The position numbers were made by a program, and so were the translations under genes. A stretch of 64,000 nt of DNA from Bradyrhizobium diazoefficiens (GTDB taxonomy: Bacteria > Pseudomonadota > Alphaproteobacteria > Rhizobiales > Xanthobacteraceae): the NCBI RefSeq assembly GCF_016616235.1, contig NZ_CP067100.1:1795001-1859000 (forward strand), read 5' to 3'. Shown piece by piece: positions 26,019-34,594 of this stretch (positions are counted from its first letter, which is position 1; each line of letters starts with the position of its first letter). The notes under the pieces were generated by a model. It made no database searches. It had not been told where the DNA came from and was given only the letters and a program-made list of their open reading frames with translations.

Positions 26019-27659
26019 ATGGAGACACGCTTTGGCGCCGAGAGAGCGCAGGATGAGCGACGCGCGTCCCCACGGCTGGTCGCGATCGGCAACAACGCCG
26101 GGAGCGGCACGCGAAACGGGGATATTGTGCTTGTTGCCGAGCGGGTCTCGAAATCCTTCGCCGGAGTGAAGGCCCTCAACGCCGTCGACTTCGATCTGCG
26201 CTACGGCGAAGTTCACGCGCTGATGGGCGAGAACGGTGCCGGCAAGAGCACCTTGATGAAAATCCTGGCCGGCGTGCACACGGACTATGACGGCGACGTC
26301 CAGGTCGGAGGCGAGGTCGCCCGGTTCGGCGGCGTTTGCGACGCCGAGGAGGCCGGCGTCGCAATCATTCATCAGGAGCTCAATCTCGTCCCCGAGCTGA
26401 GCGTGGCCGACAATATCTTTCTCGGTCGCGAGCCGCTGATTGCGGGTGTGCTGATCGATCGCCGCCGCATGCTCCGGGTGGCCGCGCGCCTGCTCGAGCG
26501 CCTTGGCGTTAGGATCGCTCCCGAAAGCCGCATCGCGGATTTGCGCGTCGGCGAACAGCAATTGGTGGAAATCGCCAAGGCGCTGTCGCTCAATGCCCGC
26601 ATCCTCATCATGGACGAGCCGACTTCGGCATTGTCGTCGTCCGAATGCGAAACACTGTTCAAGATCGTGCGGCAGCTGGCAGCCGAGGGCGTCGCCATCA
26701 TCTATACCTCGCACCGCATCGAAGAGGTTCTCGATCTCGCCGACCGGGTGACGGTGCTGCGCGACGGCAGGCGCGTCGTCACGGCCCCGATCGGCGACTT
26801 GTCGCGCGGAGCGATCATCTCCGCAATGGTCGGCCGCGACATGGTCGCAGGTGAACGCGATACGGCCGCACGGGACGGCGCAGTCGTCCTTTCGGCGCAC
26901 GACCTCACGCTCGACACGCTCGGCCCTCACGGATGGCGCCGGACGCTGCATGGTGTCAGCTTCGAGCTCAGGCGAGGCGAGATCCTCGGCATCGGCGGCC
27001 TGCTCGGTTCGGGCCGGACCGAAATCCTGGAATCGGTCTTTGGCGTCGCGCGCGGCTGGCGGGGCGGCGAAATCGCCATCGACGGCACCGCCGTCCAGAT
27101 CAGCTCGGCGGCCGACGCCTATCGCCTTGGTATCGCGCTCGTGAGCGAGGACCGCAAGGAGCGCGGCCTGCACCTTGCCGCCTCGATCTGTGACAATATC
27201 GCGTTGCCCTCGATCGCCGCGCTGTCGCGCTTTGGCCTGCGCGCATTCGCGCGTGAACGAGCCTTGGCGCGCGACGTGGTCGACCGGCTGTCGGTCCGCT
27301 GCACCGGCATCGATCAGGCGGCCGCATCGCTCTCGGGCGGAAATCAGCAGAAGATCGTGATCGGGAAATGGCTCGCTACCGAGCCTCGTATTCTTCTGCT
27401 CGACGAGCCGACTCGGGGCATCGATATCGGCGCCAAGCAGGACATCTACCGGCTGATCTTCGATCTTGCCGAGCAGGGCCTCGGCATCGTCGTGGTGACC
27501 TCCGAGATGCCGGAGCTTCTGTTGTTGTCCGACCGCATCCTGGTGATGTGCGAGGGACGGCAGACCGGAATCCTCAGCCGCGAGACCGCGACGCAGGAGA
27601 CGGTGATGCGGCTTGCGGCGCCCGGCATGGCAGCATGGTCGCAGGAAAGCCCATCATGA
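26019..27659 (+). CDS. Sugar ABC transporter ATP-binding protein (RbsA/XylG type, two ATPase domains)
   Basis: A 546-residue protein with two nucleotide-binding domains in tandem, as in ribose, xylose or galactose uptake systems (CUT2). Domain 1: GENGAGKSTLMKILAG Walker A, LRVGEQQLVEIAKAL signature, LIMDEPTSAL Walker B. Domain 2: GLLGSGRTEILESVFG (a degenerate Walker A, as usual for this family), LSGGNQQKIVIGKWL signature and LLLDEPTRGIDIGAKQDIY. About 35 residues at the N terminus are extra. A strong GGGGAGGAG lies upstream. Its stop overlaps the permease ATG (ATGA). Confidence 0.92.
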   Translation: METRFGAERAQDERRASPRLVAIGNNAGSGTRNGDIVLVAERVSKSFAGVKALNAVDFDLRYGEVHALMGENGAGKSTLMKILAGVHTDYDGDVQVGGEVARFGGVCDAEEAGVAIIHQELNLVPELSVADNIFLGREPLIAGVLIDRRRMLRVAARLLERLGVRIAPESRIADLRVGEQQLVEIAKALSLNARILIMDEPTSALSSSECETLFKIVRQLAAEGVAIIYTSHRIEEVLDLADRVTVLRDGRRVVTAPIGDLSRGAIISAMVGRDMVAGERDTAARDGAVVLSAHDLTLDTLGPHGWRRTLHGVSFELRRGEILGIGGLLGSGRTEILESVFGVARGWRGGEIAIDGTAVQISSAADAYRLGIALVSEDRKERGLHLAASICDNIALPSIAALSRFGLRAFARERALARDVVDRLSVRCTGIDQAAASLSGGNQQKIVIGKWLATEPRILLLDEPTRGIDIGAKQDIYRLIFDLAEQGLGIVVVTSEMPELLLLSDRILVMCEGRQTGILSRETATQETVMRLAAPGMAAWSQESPS

Positions 27660-28990
27660 AAGTGCTTCGTCTCCTGTCCCGAACCAAGCTCTATTGGGGC
27701 TTGCTGCTCATCTGCCTGATCGGCGGGCTCACCTCGCCGCACACCTCGTCCGGCAGCAACATCTTTCTGTCCTACGCCAACCTGACCGATGTGCTGCGCC
27801 AGGTTTCGATCACCGGCCTCGTCGCGACCGGCATGACCATGGTCATTCTGCTTGGCGGCATCGATTTGTCGGTCGGCTCCGTTATGGGTTTTTCGACGGT
27901 GATTTGCGCGATGCTGCTCACCAAGCCCGGTTTGACTGCGGCGTCCGCGATGGGCGTTCCGGCCGCAACCATCGTGAGCGGTGTAGCCACCGCGCTGTTG
28001 GCGCGGTTCATTTTCCGGGGTCTGGCGCGCGGCCGCGACATCGGCGCAGGGCGGCGTCCTGATATTGCAGTCTCGCCCTGGCGCAGCCTGTGGATTCCCG
28101 CGCTGCTCGGCGTCCTCTGCGCCACCGCAGTTGCATGGTGGACAACAGGGCAGGTACCCACCAAGTTCGGCGTGCTCGGCGTACTCCTGGTGGCGCCCTG
28201 CCTCGCACTGGTGCTTGGCGCCATCAACGGACTGCTGATCGTCGCCGGACGGTTGCAGCCCTTCATCGTCACGCTGGCGATGATGGTCAGCGCACTCGGC
28301 GTCGCCAGGCTCACGGCGGGCCAGGACAACGCCGTAGTGCCGGTCTACACCGGCACCAACGCCACCGAGGCCTTTGAAATGCTCCGCTCGATGCTGTGGG
28401 GCGTGTTGCCGGTGCCGAGCGTCTTCTTCCTCGCGGCGATCATTCTGTTTGGCGCCATTATGCGTTTCACCACCTTCGGCCGTTACGCCTATGCGATCGG
28501 CGGCAACGTCGAGGCGGCCAAGCTCTCGGGCATCAAGGTCGCCCAGGTCCAGCTCACGGCATATCTGCTGTCCGGACTGCTGGCGGGCATCGCCGGCGTG
28601 CTGTTCGTCGCTCAGTACCGGCAAGGCAAGCCGGACGCCGGCGCCGGGCTGGAGCTCGACGCGATTGCCGCGGTGGTGATCGGCGGCACCAGCCTGATGG
28701 GCGGCCGCGGCGGCCTCGCCGGCACGTTCGTCGGGGTCCTGATTTTCGGCCTGCTCTCGGACATTCTCCAGCTTCAGAACATCGACTCCAACGTCCAGCT
28801 GCTGATGAAGGGATTGATCATCGTCGGCACCGTGCTGGTGCAGGAACAGAATCTCGGCCAGCTCATCGGGCGATGGCGGTTCAGCCGATCGGTCGAAGCA
28901 CAGGTCGACCCAAAAACAGCCGAAACCCATCGGCTGCCAAACGCCCCAACGGCGGATTTTGCAAGGGAGGATCTCGATGAAGCGTCGTGA
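27656..28990 (+). CDS. Sugar ABC transporter permease (RbsC/XylH type)
   Basis: A 444-residue membrane protein of the BPD-transp_2 family: LGGIDLSVGSVMGFSTVICAML near the N terminus, GVARLTAG, GRYAYAIGGNVEAAKLSGI (EAA-like loop) and AIAAVVIGGTSLMGGRGGLAGTFVGVLIFGLL are typical. It is about 120 residues longer than RbsC because of an insertion around residues 85-190, similar to XylH-type subunits, so a pentose or polyol ligand is plausible. The C-terminal 40 residues are hydrophilic. The end overlaps the binding-protein gene by 14 bases. Confidence 0.9.
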   Translation: MKVLRLLSRTKLYWGLLLICLIGGLTSPHTSSGSNIFLSYANLTDVLRQVSITGLVATGMTMVILLGGIDLSVGSVMGFSTVICAMLLTKPGLTAASAMGVPAATIVSGVATALLARFIFRGLARGRDIGAGRRPDIAVSPWRSLWIPALLGVLCATAVAWWTTGQVPTKFGVLGVLLVAPCLALVLGAINGLLIVAGRLQPFIVTLAMMVSALGVARLTAGQDNAVVPVYTGTNATEAFEMLRSMLWGVLPVPSVFFLAAIILFGAIMRFTTFGRYAYAIGGNVEAAKLSGIKVAQVQLTAYLLSGLLAGIAGVLFVAQYRQGKPDAGAGLELDAIAAVVIGGTSLMGGRGGLAGTFVGVLIFGLLSDILQLQNIDSNVQLLMKGLIIVGTVLVQEQNLGQLIGRWRFSRSVEAQVDPKTAETHRLPNAPTADFAREDLDEAS

Positions 28991-29951
28991 ATTCTTGAAA
29001 CTGTCGACCACAATCGCAGGCGCCGCGATGACCGTTTATGTGCCGGCCGGGTGGAGCCCGGCCCGAACCGCAGGCAAGTGGAAGGTCGGCTTTAGCCAAT
29101 GCACAACGCTCGAGCCGTGGCGCGTGCAGTTCAACAAGGATATCCAGGCCGAGGCGAAGAACCATCCGGATGTCGACCTCGTCATTACCGACGGCCAGGA
29201 CAAGACCGAGAAGCAGGTCGCCGATTGCGACAACCTCATCGTGCAGCAGGTCAACGTGCTCCTGATCTCGCCGAAGGAATCGGCGGGGCTCACCGGGGTG
29301 GTCGAAAAGGCGATCGACGCCAAGATCCCGGTCATCGTGCTCGACCGCAACGTCGACACCAAGCGGATCACCCAATTTATCGGCGGCGACAATGTCGCGA
29401 TCGGCAAGGCAGCCGGCGAACATGCGGTGAAGCTGCTCGGCGGTCCCGGCAAGGCGGCCGGCAATGTCGTCGAGATCTGGGGCGGCATGGGCACGCAGCC
29501 CGCGCATGACCGACACGACGGCTTCCATGCGTTCACCGACAAAGAGCCTGGGATCAAGTATCTGCTTAACAACCAGTCGGGCGACTGGAAGCAGGACAAG
29601 GCCTACAACATCATGACGACCGCGCTGCGCAATAACGAGAAGATCGATCTGGTCTATGGCCACAACGACCCCATGGCTTATGGCGCCTATCTCGCTGCCA
29701 AGGACGCCGGCCGCGACAAGGACATCAAGTTCATTCTCGGAATCGACGGCCTGCCGAACGAGGGCGTGACCTGGGTCTCCAAGGGGCAGCTTACGGCGAC
29801 GTTCCTCTACGCAACGCCAGGAGCTGAGGGATTGCGCCAGGCAGTCAAGCTCTTGAAGGGCGAGAAACTGGAGCCGGTCATCACTTTGCCGACGATGCTG
29901 ATCACCAAGGAGAATGCTCCGGACATCCTGAAGAAGAACGGGCTGCTTTGA
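28977..29951 (+). CDS. Periplasmic sugar-binding protein (RbsB/XylF type)
   Basis: A 324-residue binding protein of the periplasmic-binding-protein type I fold. The start MKRREFLKLSTTIAGAAMT has a twin-arginine pattern (RREFLKL), so export may go through Tat. The mature part, KWKVGFSQCTTLEPWRVQF, has the ITDGQDKTEKQVADCDNLIVQQ and VIVLDRNVDT patterns seen in ribose-like binding proteins, and the C terminus ITLPTMLITKENAPDILKKNG. The start is fixed by AAGGGAGG at 28963-28970. It completes a CUT2 importer with the two genes upstream. A 14-bp perfect hairpin follows. Confidence 0.92.
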   Translation: MKRREFLKLSTTIAGAAMTVYVPAGWSPARTAGKWKVGFSQCTTLEPWRVQFNKDIQAEAKNHPDVDLVITDGQDKTEKQVADCDNLIVQQVNVLLISPKESAGLTGVVEKAIDAKIPVIVLDRNVDTKRITQFIGGDNVAIGKAAGEHAVKLLGGPGKAAGNVVEIWGGMGTQPAHDRHDGFHAFTDKEPGIKYLLNNQSGDWKQDKAYNIMTTALRNNEKIDLVYGHNDPMAYGAYLAAKDAGRDKDIKFILGIDGLPNEGVTWVSKGQLTATFLYATPGAEGLRQAVKLLKGEKLEPVITLPTMLITKENAPDILKKNGLL

Positions 29952-29985
29952 CGCTCCGGTCTTCGAAACAGTCATGAGAGGCGCG

Positions 29986-30016
29986 GGGTCTGGTTCGATC
30001 CAATCGAACCAGACCC
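29986..30016 (+). terminator. Perfect hairpin after the sugar ABC operon
   Basis: GGGTCTGGTTCGAT pairs perfectly with ATCGAACCAGACCC (14 bp) around a 3-base CCA loop, downstream of the binding-protein stop. There is no clear U tract, so termination is likely but not certain; it may also block 3' exonucleases and protect the operon message. Confidence 0.65.
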
Positions 30017-30087
30017 TCGCGTTGGCATCGAATGTGCTCGTGCGCGCCACGGCATGAGACCGCCGGCACAATTCACAAGGGGTGAAC

Positions 30088-30681
30088 ATGAACGTCCCGA
30101 TCTTCGGTCGAAGCGACGGTGTGTGGCTGAACCAACCGACACAATGGTCGGCTCAGCGCGACGGCCTTCAGATTGTGACCGACGAAGCCACCGACTTTTG
30201 GCGCGAAACCCACTATGGCTTCAACCGCGACAGCGGGCACTTTCTCGGCTTTCCGACGGCCGAGGCATTCACCGCCGAGTTGCGCGTTCAGGCCGAATTT
30301 CAGGCGCTTTACGACCAGGCGGGCATCATGGTGCGCGTCGACGCGCAGCATTGGGTCAAGGCCGGGATCGAGTTCTCGGACGGACGGGCCATGCTCGCGA
30401 GCGTGCTGACCGACGGACGATCGGATTGGGCGACTGCGGCCTATGAGCACCAGGCCCGTGATTTCTGGGTGCGCGCAACAGTCGCCGACGGCGTGCTTCG
30501 TTTGCAGGTTTCGGCCGATGGCAAGGTCTGGCCGCTCATGCGGTTAGCGCCGTTTGCCAAGGCAAGCTCCTACCTCGTGGGTCCAATGGCCTGCACGCCC
30601 GAGCGGGCCGGCTTGAAAGCTGTTTTCCCGACGTTTCGCCTGACACCGCCACTTGGCAAGGATTTGCACGATCTCGGTTGA
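30088..30681 (+). CDS. DUF1349 family protein (concanavalin-like lectin fold)
   Basis: A 197-residue protein without signal peptide. Its pattern, WRETHYGFNRDSGHF, VQAEFQALYDQAGIMVRVDAQHWVKAGIEFSDGRAMLASVLTDG and FWVRATVADGVLRLQVSADGKVWPLMR, fits DUF1349, which has a lectin/glucanase-like jelly-roll fold of unknown substrate. ATG 30088 has AAGGGG five bases upstream. It follows the sugar ABC operon after a hairpin and may be related to carbohydrate handling in the cytosol, by position only. Confidence 0.8.
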   Translation: MNVPIFGRSDGVWLNQPTQWSAQRDGLQIVTDEATDFWRETHYGFNRDSGHFLGFPTAEAFTAELRVQAEFQALYDQAGIMVRVDAQHWVKAGIEFSDGRAMLASVLTDGRSDWATAAYEHQARDFWVRATVADGVLRLQVSADGKVWPLMRLAPFAKASSYLVGPMACTPERAGLKAVFPTFRLTPPLGKDLHDLG

Positions 30682-30891
30682 ACGAGCAGCCAGTGGCTTT
30701 GGCTAACCTCTGATGCGGCGAGCTGCCGAAGAATGGCGTGGCACTGCGTTCCGCGGCCATGGTCCCGCCGCAGGAGCGCCCAACCGAAACCCCAATCGAA
30801 CCAGTTCCTTCGCTGCCGCGTCCAACCATGTTGGCGAGGCATTTGATCGCGCGTCCGGCTGGCGGCGCGGCGATATGGCAGGAGGGACTTT

Positions 30892-32571
30892 ATGCGCATC
30901 ACCGCAAGATGTTTGGCAACGACGAGCCTGATTCTGGTGCCGATGGCCGTTGCATTGCCATCATGGGCCGCCGATGTTGACACGACATCGGCCGTCGACA
31001 CGGTCACGGTTTACCCGGATGGTGCGACCGTCACCCGCGTCATCACCATCGACCTGCCGTCCGGCGACTCGACGCTGGTCGCCAAGGATTTTCCGCTCGG
31101 TCTCGACACGTCCTCGATCAGGGTCGAGGGTGAAGCGGGCGCAAAGCTCACCATCGGCACGATCGACGCACGGCCGCCGCGCGCGGCACCGGTCAACCTG
31201 CCCGAACTGGATAAGCGTATCGAGGCGTTGAACGACCAGCGCGCCGACCTGCAGGGCGCGATCGATTCGGCGAACGCGCGGCGCAAATTTGCCGAGCACT
31301 TTGCGGAAGCATCCCCGGCCGGTATCGGCGAGAAGGGCGAGGCGCGGCCGATCGCCGAATGGCGCGCGGCCTTTGCCGCGGTCGGCGAGGAAGTTGCGAG
31401 CGCCGATACGGCTATCCGCGAGGCCACGCGCAAATTGCGCGAGATCGACCGGCAGATCGCCGAGCTCGAGGTTGAGCGCAAGGCCAAGCCGCCGAGCAAG
31501 CTTGAGGTTCGCATGGACGTTGCCGCGCTAGCTGCGACCAAGGCGACGCTGCGGGTCAGTTACAATGTGCGCAATGCGCGCTGGCTGCCGCTCTACGACG
31601 CCCGGCTCGACACGGGCGCCAAGGACCGCAAGCCGCAGCTCGAGTTGGTCCGCCGCGCCGAGGTGACGCAATCGACCGGTGAGGATTGGTCCAACGTTAC
31701 GCTGGGCGTCTCCACGGTGCGCATCGGCCGTGGCGGCAGTGCGCCGGAGTTGGGCTCGCTTGTGGCGCAATATCCGCAACCGCCGCGGCCGACGGCACTC
31801 GGCACGGCGTCGGATCTGGCAAGGCCCGCACCCGTCCCGCGTCAGATGCAGATTCCATCATTCGCAGCCAAGGTTGCGGAATCACCCGAGCCGCGCGAGC
31901 GAGCCGACGAGCAGCAGGCTGTTGCCGAGATTGGTGATTTTCAGGCCGCTTTCAAGATTCCAGGCCGCGTCAGCCTCGGCGCCGCCGAGGGGGCCAAGAG
32001 CCTGCGCATCGCCTCGATGAGCGTGCCTGCCGATCTCGCGGTGCGCGCCGCCCCAGTGATCGATCCCACCGCCTTCCTCGAAGCCAGCTTCAAGCAGACT
32101 GATGACACGACGCTGCTGCCGGGCAGGGTCGCGATCTATCGCGACGGCGTCTTCGTCGGCCGCGGCAGGCTCTCGGCATCAGTCAAGGACGACATCGTGC
32201 GGCTCGGCTTCGGCGCCGATGACAAGGTCAAGATCGAGCGCGCGGTGGTGAAACGCAACGAAGGCTCGGCCGGTCTGCTCGTGACGACGTCGAAGACCGA
32301 CGAGCGGTCGTTCAAGACCACGGTTCGCAATGGTCACGACTTCCCGATTCACGTCGCGATCGAGGATCAGCTTCCGATCAGCGAGAACGAGGACATCGTG
32401 GTCGAGATGCTGCCCGCGACCACGCCGCCGACCGCGAGCAACATCCGCGACAGGCGCGGCGTGCTGGAATGGTCGTTCGACGCCAAGCCCGGCGAGACCC
32501 GCGACATCAACTTCGCCTGGCGCATCCGCTGGCCGAAGGACAAGGGCATGGTGATCGTGCCGGCGGGCTAG
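30892..32571 (+). CDS. Mucoidy inhibitor MuiA-like protein (DUF4139)
   Basis: A 559-residue exported protein. Signal peptide about 1-26 (LATTSLILVPMAVALPSWAA), then the DUF4140 N-terminal domain (VDTVTVYPDGATVTRVITIDLPSG), a coiled-coil-like stretch (about 100-190, DKRIEALNDQRADLQGAI, AIREATRKLREIDRQIAELE), and the C-terminal DUF4139 domain (NVRNARWLPLYDARLDTG, STGEDWSNVTLGVST, GVLEWSFDAKPGETRDINFAWRIRWPKD). MuiA was named for inhibition of mucoidy in Rhizobium/Pseudomonas; the biochemical role is unknown. A strong AGGAGGG precedes the ATG. The stop TAG abuts the palindromic repeat. Confidence 0.85.
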   Translation: MRITARCLATTSLILVPMAVALPSWAADVDTTSAVDTVTVYPDGATVTRVITIDLPSGDSTLVAKDFPLGLDTSSIRVEGEAGAKLTIGTIDARPPRAAPVNLPELDKRIEALNDQRADLQGAIDSANARRKFAEHFAEASPAGIGEKGEARPIAEWRAAFAAVGEEVASADTAIREATRKLREIDRQIAELEVERKAKPPSKLEVRMDVAALAATKATLRVSYNVRNARWLPLYDARLDTGAKDRKPQLELVRRAEVTQSTGEDWSNVTLGVSTVRIGRGGSAPELGSLVAQYPQPPRPTALGTASDLARPAPVPRQMQIPSFAAKVAESPEPRERADEQQAVAEIGDFQAAFKIPGRVSLGAAEGAKSLRIASMSVPADLAVRAAPVIDPTAFLEASFKQTDDTTLLPGRVAIYRDGVFVGRGRLSASVKDDIVRLGFGADDKVKIERAVVKRNEGSAGLLVTTSKTDERSFKTTVRNGHDFPIHVAIEDQLPISENEDIVVEMLPATTPPTASNIRDRRGVLEWSFDAKPGETRDINFAWRIRWPKDKGMVIVPAG

Positions 32572-32671
32572 AGCATGATCCGGAAAAGTGCGCAGCGGTT
32601 TTCCGAAAAGATCATGCTCAACAACAGCCTAAAGCGCGATGACGATTCATCCTGATTCATCGCGCTTTAGG
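32571..32671. repeat. Palindromic repeat type A (copy 2) followed by a second hairpin
   Basis: 32571-32619 repeats the nested palindrome at 1753-1801 (outer GAGCATGATC/GATCATGCTC, inner CGGAAAA/TTTTCCG), again sharing a base with a TAG stop. Then 32628-32642 and 32657-32671 form a perfect 15-bp inverted repeat, CCTAAAGCGCGATGA with TCATCGCGCTTTAGG, loop 14 bases. Confidence 0.85.
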
Positions 32672-32699
32672 ATCAGTCGCGCCACGAAGGAGGTGTGCT

Positions 32700-32723
32700 C
32701 CCTCTCCCGCTTGCGGGAGAGGG
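32700..32723. repeat. GC-rich hairpin repeat
   Basis: CCCTCTCCCGC (32700-32710) pairs with GCGGGAGAGGG (32713-32723) around a TT loop. Similar hairpins recur at 51183-51208, and an interrupted one is at 32787 and 33997. Confidence 0.75.
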
Positions 32724-32792
32724 GTGAGGGCTCTTTCCTCTGGGGGAGTCTTCGTCGTCGAGACACCCTCTCCCCAGCCCTCCCCCGCAAGC

Positions 32793-33996
32793 GAGAGCTT
32801 TGCTTAATTGGATGTGCGGGGGTAGTTCCTGCTGCCGGGCTTTTTTTGCGCAGCATCTGACGGCGCACGGCATGGAACGGTTGCGTTTTGGTGGCCGACG
32901 GATGGCTTCGGGCGACGACGGTCATGCTGCAGCTCCCACAGCAGACAGCACCGCCCATCGTTTGAGATTCATGGCGAGGCAGATCAGGCGCAGATGGGTC
33001 TGGTTGCGCGCCAGGCCCAGATAGCGGGCGCGCGCCCAGCGGTAGCCGCCCTTGAGGCGGGCGAAGACCTGCTCGACCGGCGCGCGCCGCTTTCCCACAG
33101 CGTCGTTGAAGCGCTTCTGCCGCTCGGTCAGCGGATGATGCTTGTTGGGGCGGAACATCAGCCGCGGCTTGATGCCTCGCGCACGAAGGCCGCTGCGGCG
33201 CTCGTGCTTGTCATAGGCCTGGTCGGCATACACCGCCTTCTCATCACCGCAGATCAACTCGTCGGCGGGCACCGTGTCGTTGACCGCAGCATCGGTCAGC
33301 TTGCTGCGGCGGATGATCGCCGAGCCCTGGTCGATGCCCACATGTGCCTTGTAGCCGAAGTATCGTTTGCCGCCCTTCTTGGTCCAGCGCGCGTCAGGAT
33401 CGCGCTTGCTGTTGACCAGTTTGCTCGGCGCCAGGCCGTCCGGGCCGGGCGGTTGCGGATCCTCTGGCGGCTTCGGCGGCTTCACCGCCGCCGGAATCAG
33501 ACTCGCGTCGATCAGCGTGCCCCGCCGCACCACCAGCCCATGCGCCTCAATCTGGCGCAAGATCTCACTGAACAGCGTCTCGTCCAGGCCGGCCCGCTGC
33601 AAAGCCTCCCGGAAGCGCCAGATCGTTGCATGGTCGGGGGTCTCGTCGCCCAGCACAAAGCCGCAGAAATCGCGGAACGAGGCCCGATCATCAAGCGCCT
33701 CTTCAAGCTCCGGATCGGACAGCCCGTACCATTGCTGCAGCAGCAGCGCCTTGAACATCACCAGCCGTGGATAGGCCGGCGCGCCCCGCTCCGGTTCCGG
33801 CAGGCCGCCCAGCACGCGCTCCACTGCCTCCCAATCCACCAGTTCGCCAATCCGCCTCAGCACCGGGCTCCCTTTTCCTCGCCGCGACACCAGCGCGTCC
33901 GCGAAGCTCGGTTGTCCAACCTGACGATATGCCATCCCAGCCCCTTTCCCCTCAAGCCAGAGAGAATCCCAGACTCGTGCTTTATGCAAAGCTCTC
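32793..33996 (-). mobile_element. IS5-family insertion sequence, apparently complete
   Basis: About 1.2 kb with inverted ends GAGAGCTTTGC (32793-32803) and GCAAAGCTCTC (33986-33996), 11 bp perfect, encoding one DDE transposase on the minus strand. GCAAGC lies at both flanks (32787-32792 and 33997-34002), the likely target duplication; joining the flanks restores a GC-rich hairpin, CCTCCCCCGC-AA-GCGGGGGAGG. The exact borders are uncertain by a few bases because the flanks resemble the ends. Confidence 0.75.
32922..33935 (-). CDS. IS5-family transposase
   Basis: A DDE transposase of about 337 residues, starting MAYRQVGQPSFADALVSRRG with ATG 33935 and GGGGAAAGGGG upstream. The N-terminal DUF772-like DNA-binding domain contains VMFKALLLQQWYGLSDPELEEAL; the catalytic domain has TLIDASLIP (first Asp), VYADQAYDKHERR (second Asp) and RRAPVEQVFARLKGGYRWARAR (Glu). 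All three acidic residues are present and the frame is open, so the enzyme may be active. The terminal reading from 33989 would begin inside the inverted repeat and is unlikely. Confidence 0.88.
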   Translation of the reverse strand: MAYRQVGQPSFADALVSRRGKGSPVLRRIGELVDWEAVERVLGGLPEPERGAPAYPRLVMFKALLLQQWYGLSDPELEEALDDRASFRDFCGFVLGDETPDHATIWRFREALQRAGLDETLFSEILRQIEAHGLVVRRGTLIDASLIPAAVKPPKPPEDPQPPGPDGLAPSKLVNSKRDPDARWTKKGGKRYFGYKAHVGIDQGSAIIRRSKLTDAAVNDTVPADELICGDEKAVYADQAYDKHERRSGLRARGIKPRLMFRPNKHHPLTERQKRFNDAVGKRRAPVEQVFARLKGGYRWARARYLGLARNQTHLRLICLAMNLKRWAVLSAVGAAA

Positions 33997-34034
33997 GCAA
34001 GCGGGGGAGGGGACGCACCTTCGCCGCGGAACCC

Positions 34035-34262
34035 TCACTTCGCCTTCAGGAAATCCGCGAGGTCGACCAGCATGAACTCGTCATCGTCGGCCTGGTTGGG
34101 ATCGCGGCTGGAGGAGAACGGCAGGGTGTTGTCGTTGCCGACGATGATGTGGGTGTCGTCGACGCGGTCGAGTTCTCGGTGGCGAAGAACGGAAAGGTGT
34201 AGACGCCGTCGTTGAGGGCTTTCCGCGCCTTCTTGTCGGGTTGTGGATCTTCCCTGGGCGTT
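34035..34262 (-). pseudogene. Remnant of an esterase-like-activity-of-phytase family gene (C-terminal end, frameshifted)
   Basis: Reading the minus strand, 34262 to about 34172 gives DPQPDKKARKALNDGVY then TFPFFATEN, and after loss of one base at about 34171 the next frame gives LDRVDDTHIIVGNDN then TLPFSSSRDPNQADDD, EFMLVDLADFLKAK and a stop at 34035. These pieces fit the end of exported phytase/esterase-like proteins (PF13449 type). The rest of the gene is missing upstream, where the 60-residue gene at 34282 begins, so it is both truncated and frameshifted. It lies beside the IS, which probably helped the decay. Confidence 0.7.
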
Positions 34263-34281
34263 GTTCAGCCGTCGCTCGGCG

Positions 34282-34464
34282 TTATCCGCCGTAACAAGGC
34301 TTGCCGGACATCTTCATGGCGCGGCTGCACCGCGGAAGATTCTTGGTCTGCGGTTGCTTGGTGTCCTTCTTGGCCGCAGTCGAGCTTCCAGTTTGAGCCT
34401 GCACCCTGGACGCAGCGGGAACGAGCAATAGAACGGCGACCACGACCAATGCCAATGTCTTCAT
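34282..34464 (-). CDS. Small putative secreted protein (60 aa)
   Basis: MKTLALVVVAVLLLVPAASR then VQAQ forms a clean signal peptide (about 1-24); the rest is 36 residues with Lys/Thr/Ser-rich TGSSTAAKKDTKQPQTKN and two cysteines (LPRCSR, GKPCYGG). Such size and pattern are common for small periplasmic rhizobial proteins of unknown function. The ATG at 34464 lacks a strong ribosome site, but the overall pattern is hard to explain by chance. It lies between the pseudogene remnant and an ABC permease gene. Confidence 0.55.
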   Translation of the reverse strand: MKTLALVVVAVLLLVPAASRVQAQTGSSTAAKKDTKQPQTKNLPRCSRAMKMSGKPCYGG

Positions 34465-34594
34465 GTCAAATGCTCCGGAAAATCAAAAGCAATGTTCTGG
34501 AGCGTAAGCAAGCGATCGCCGACTGTAAAGATGCCACAGGCGCGATTGAGGCCCCTTTCGCGGCGCCGGAGATCGTCTCACAGGCTGGTTCGGA

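Noticed and set aside
27446..29011. A 521-codon minus-strand frame opposite the sugar permease gene
   Set aside because: Antisense shadow, rich in His, Arg and Asp codons derived from membrane-helix codons of the real gene.
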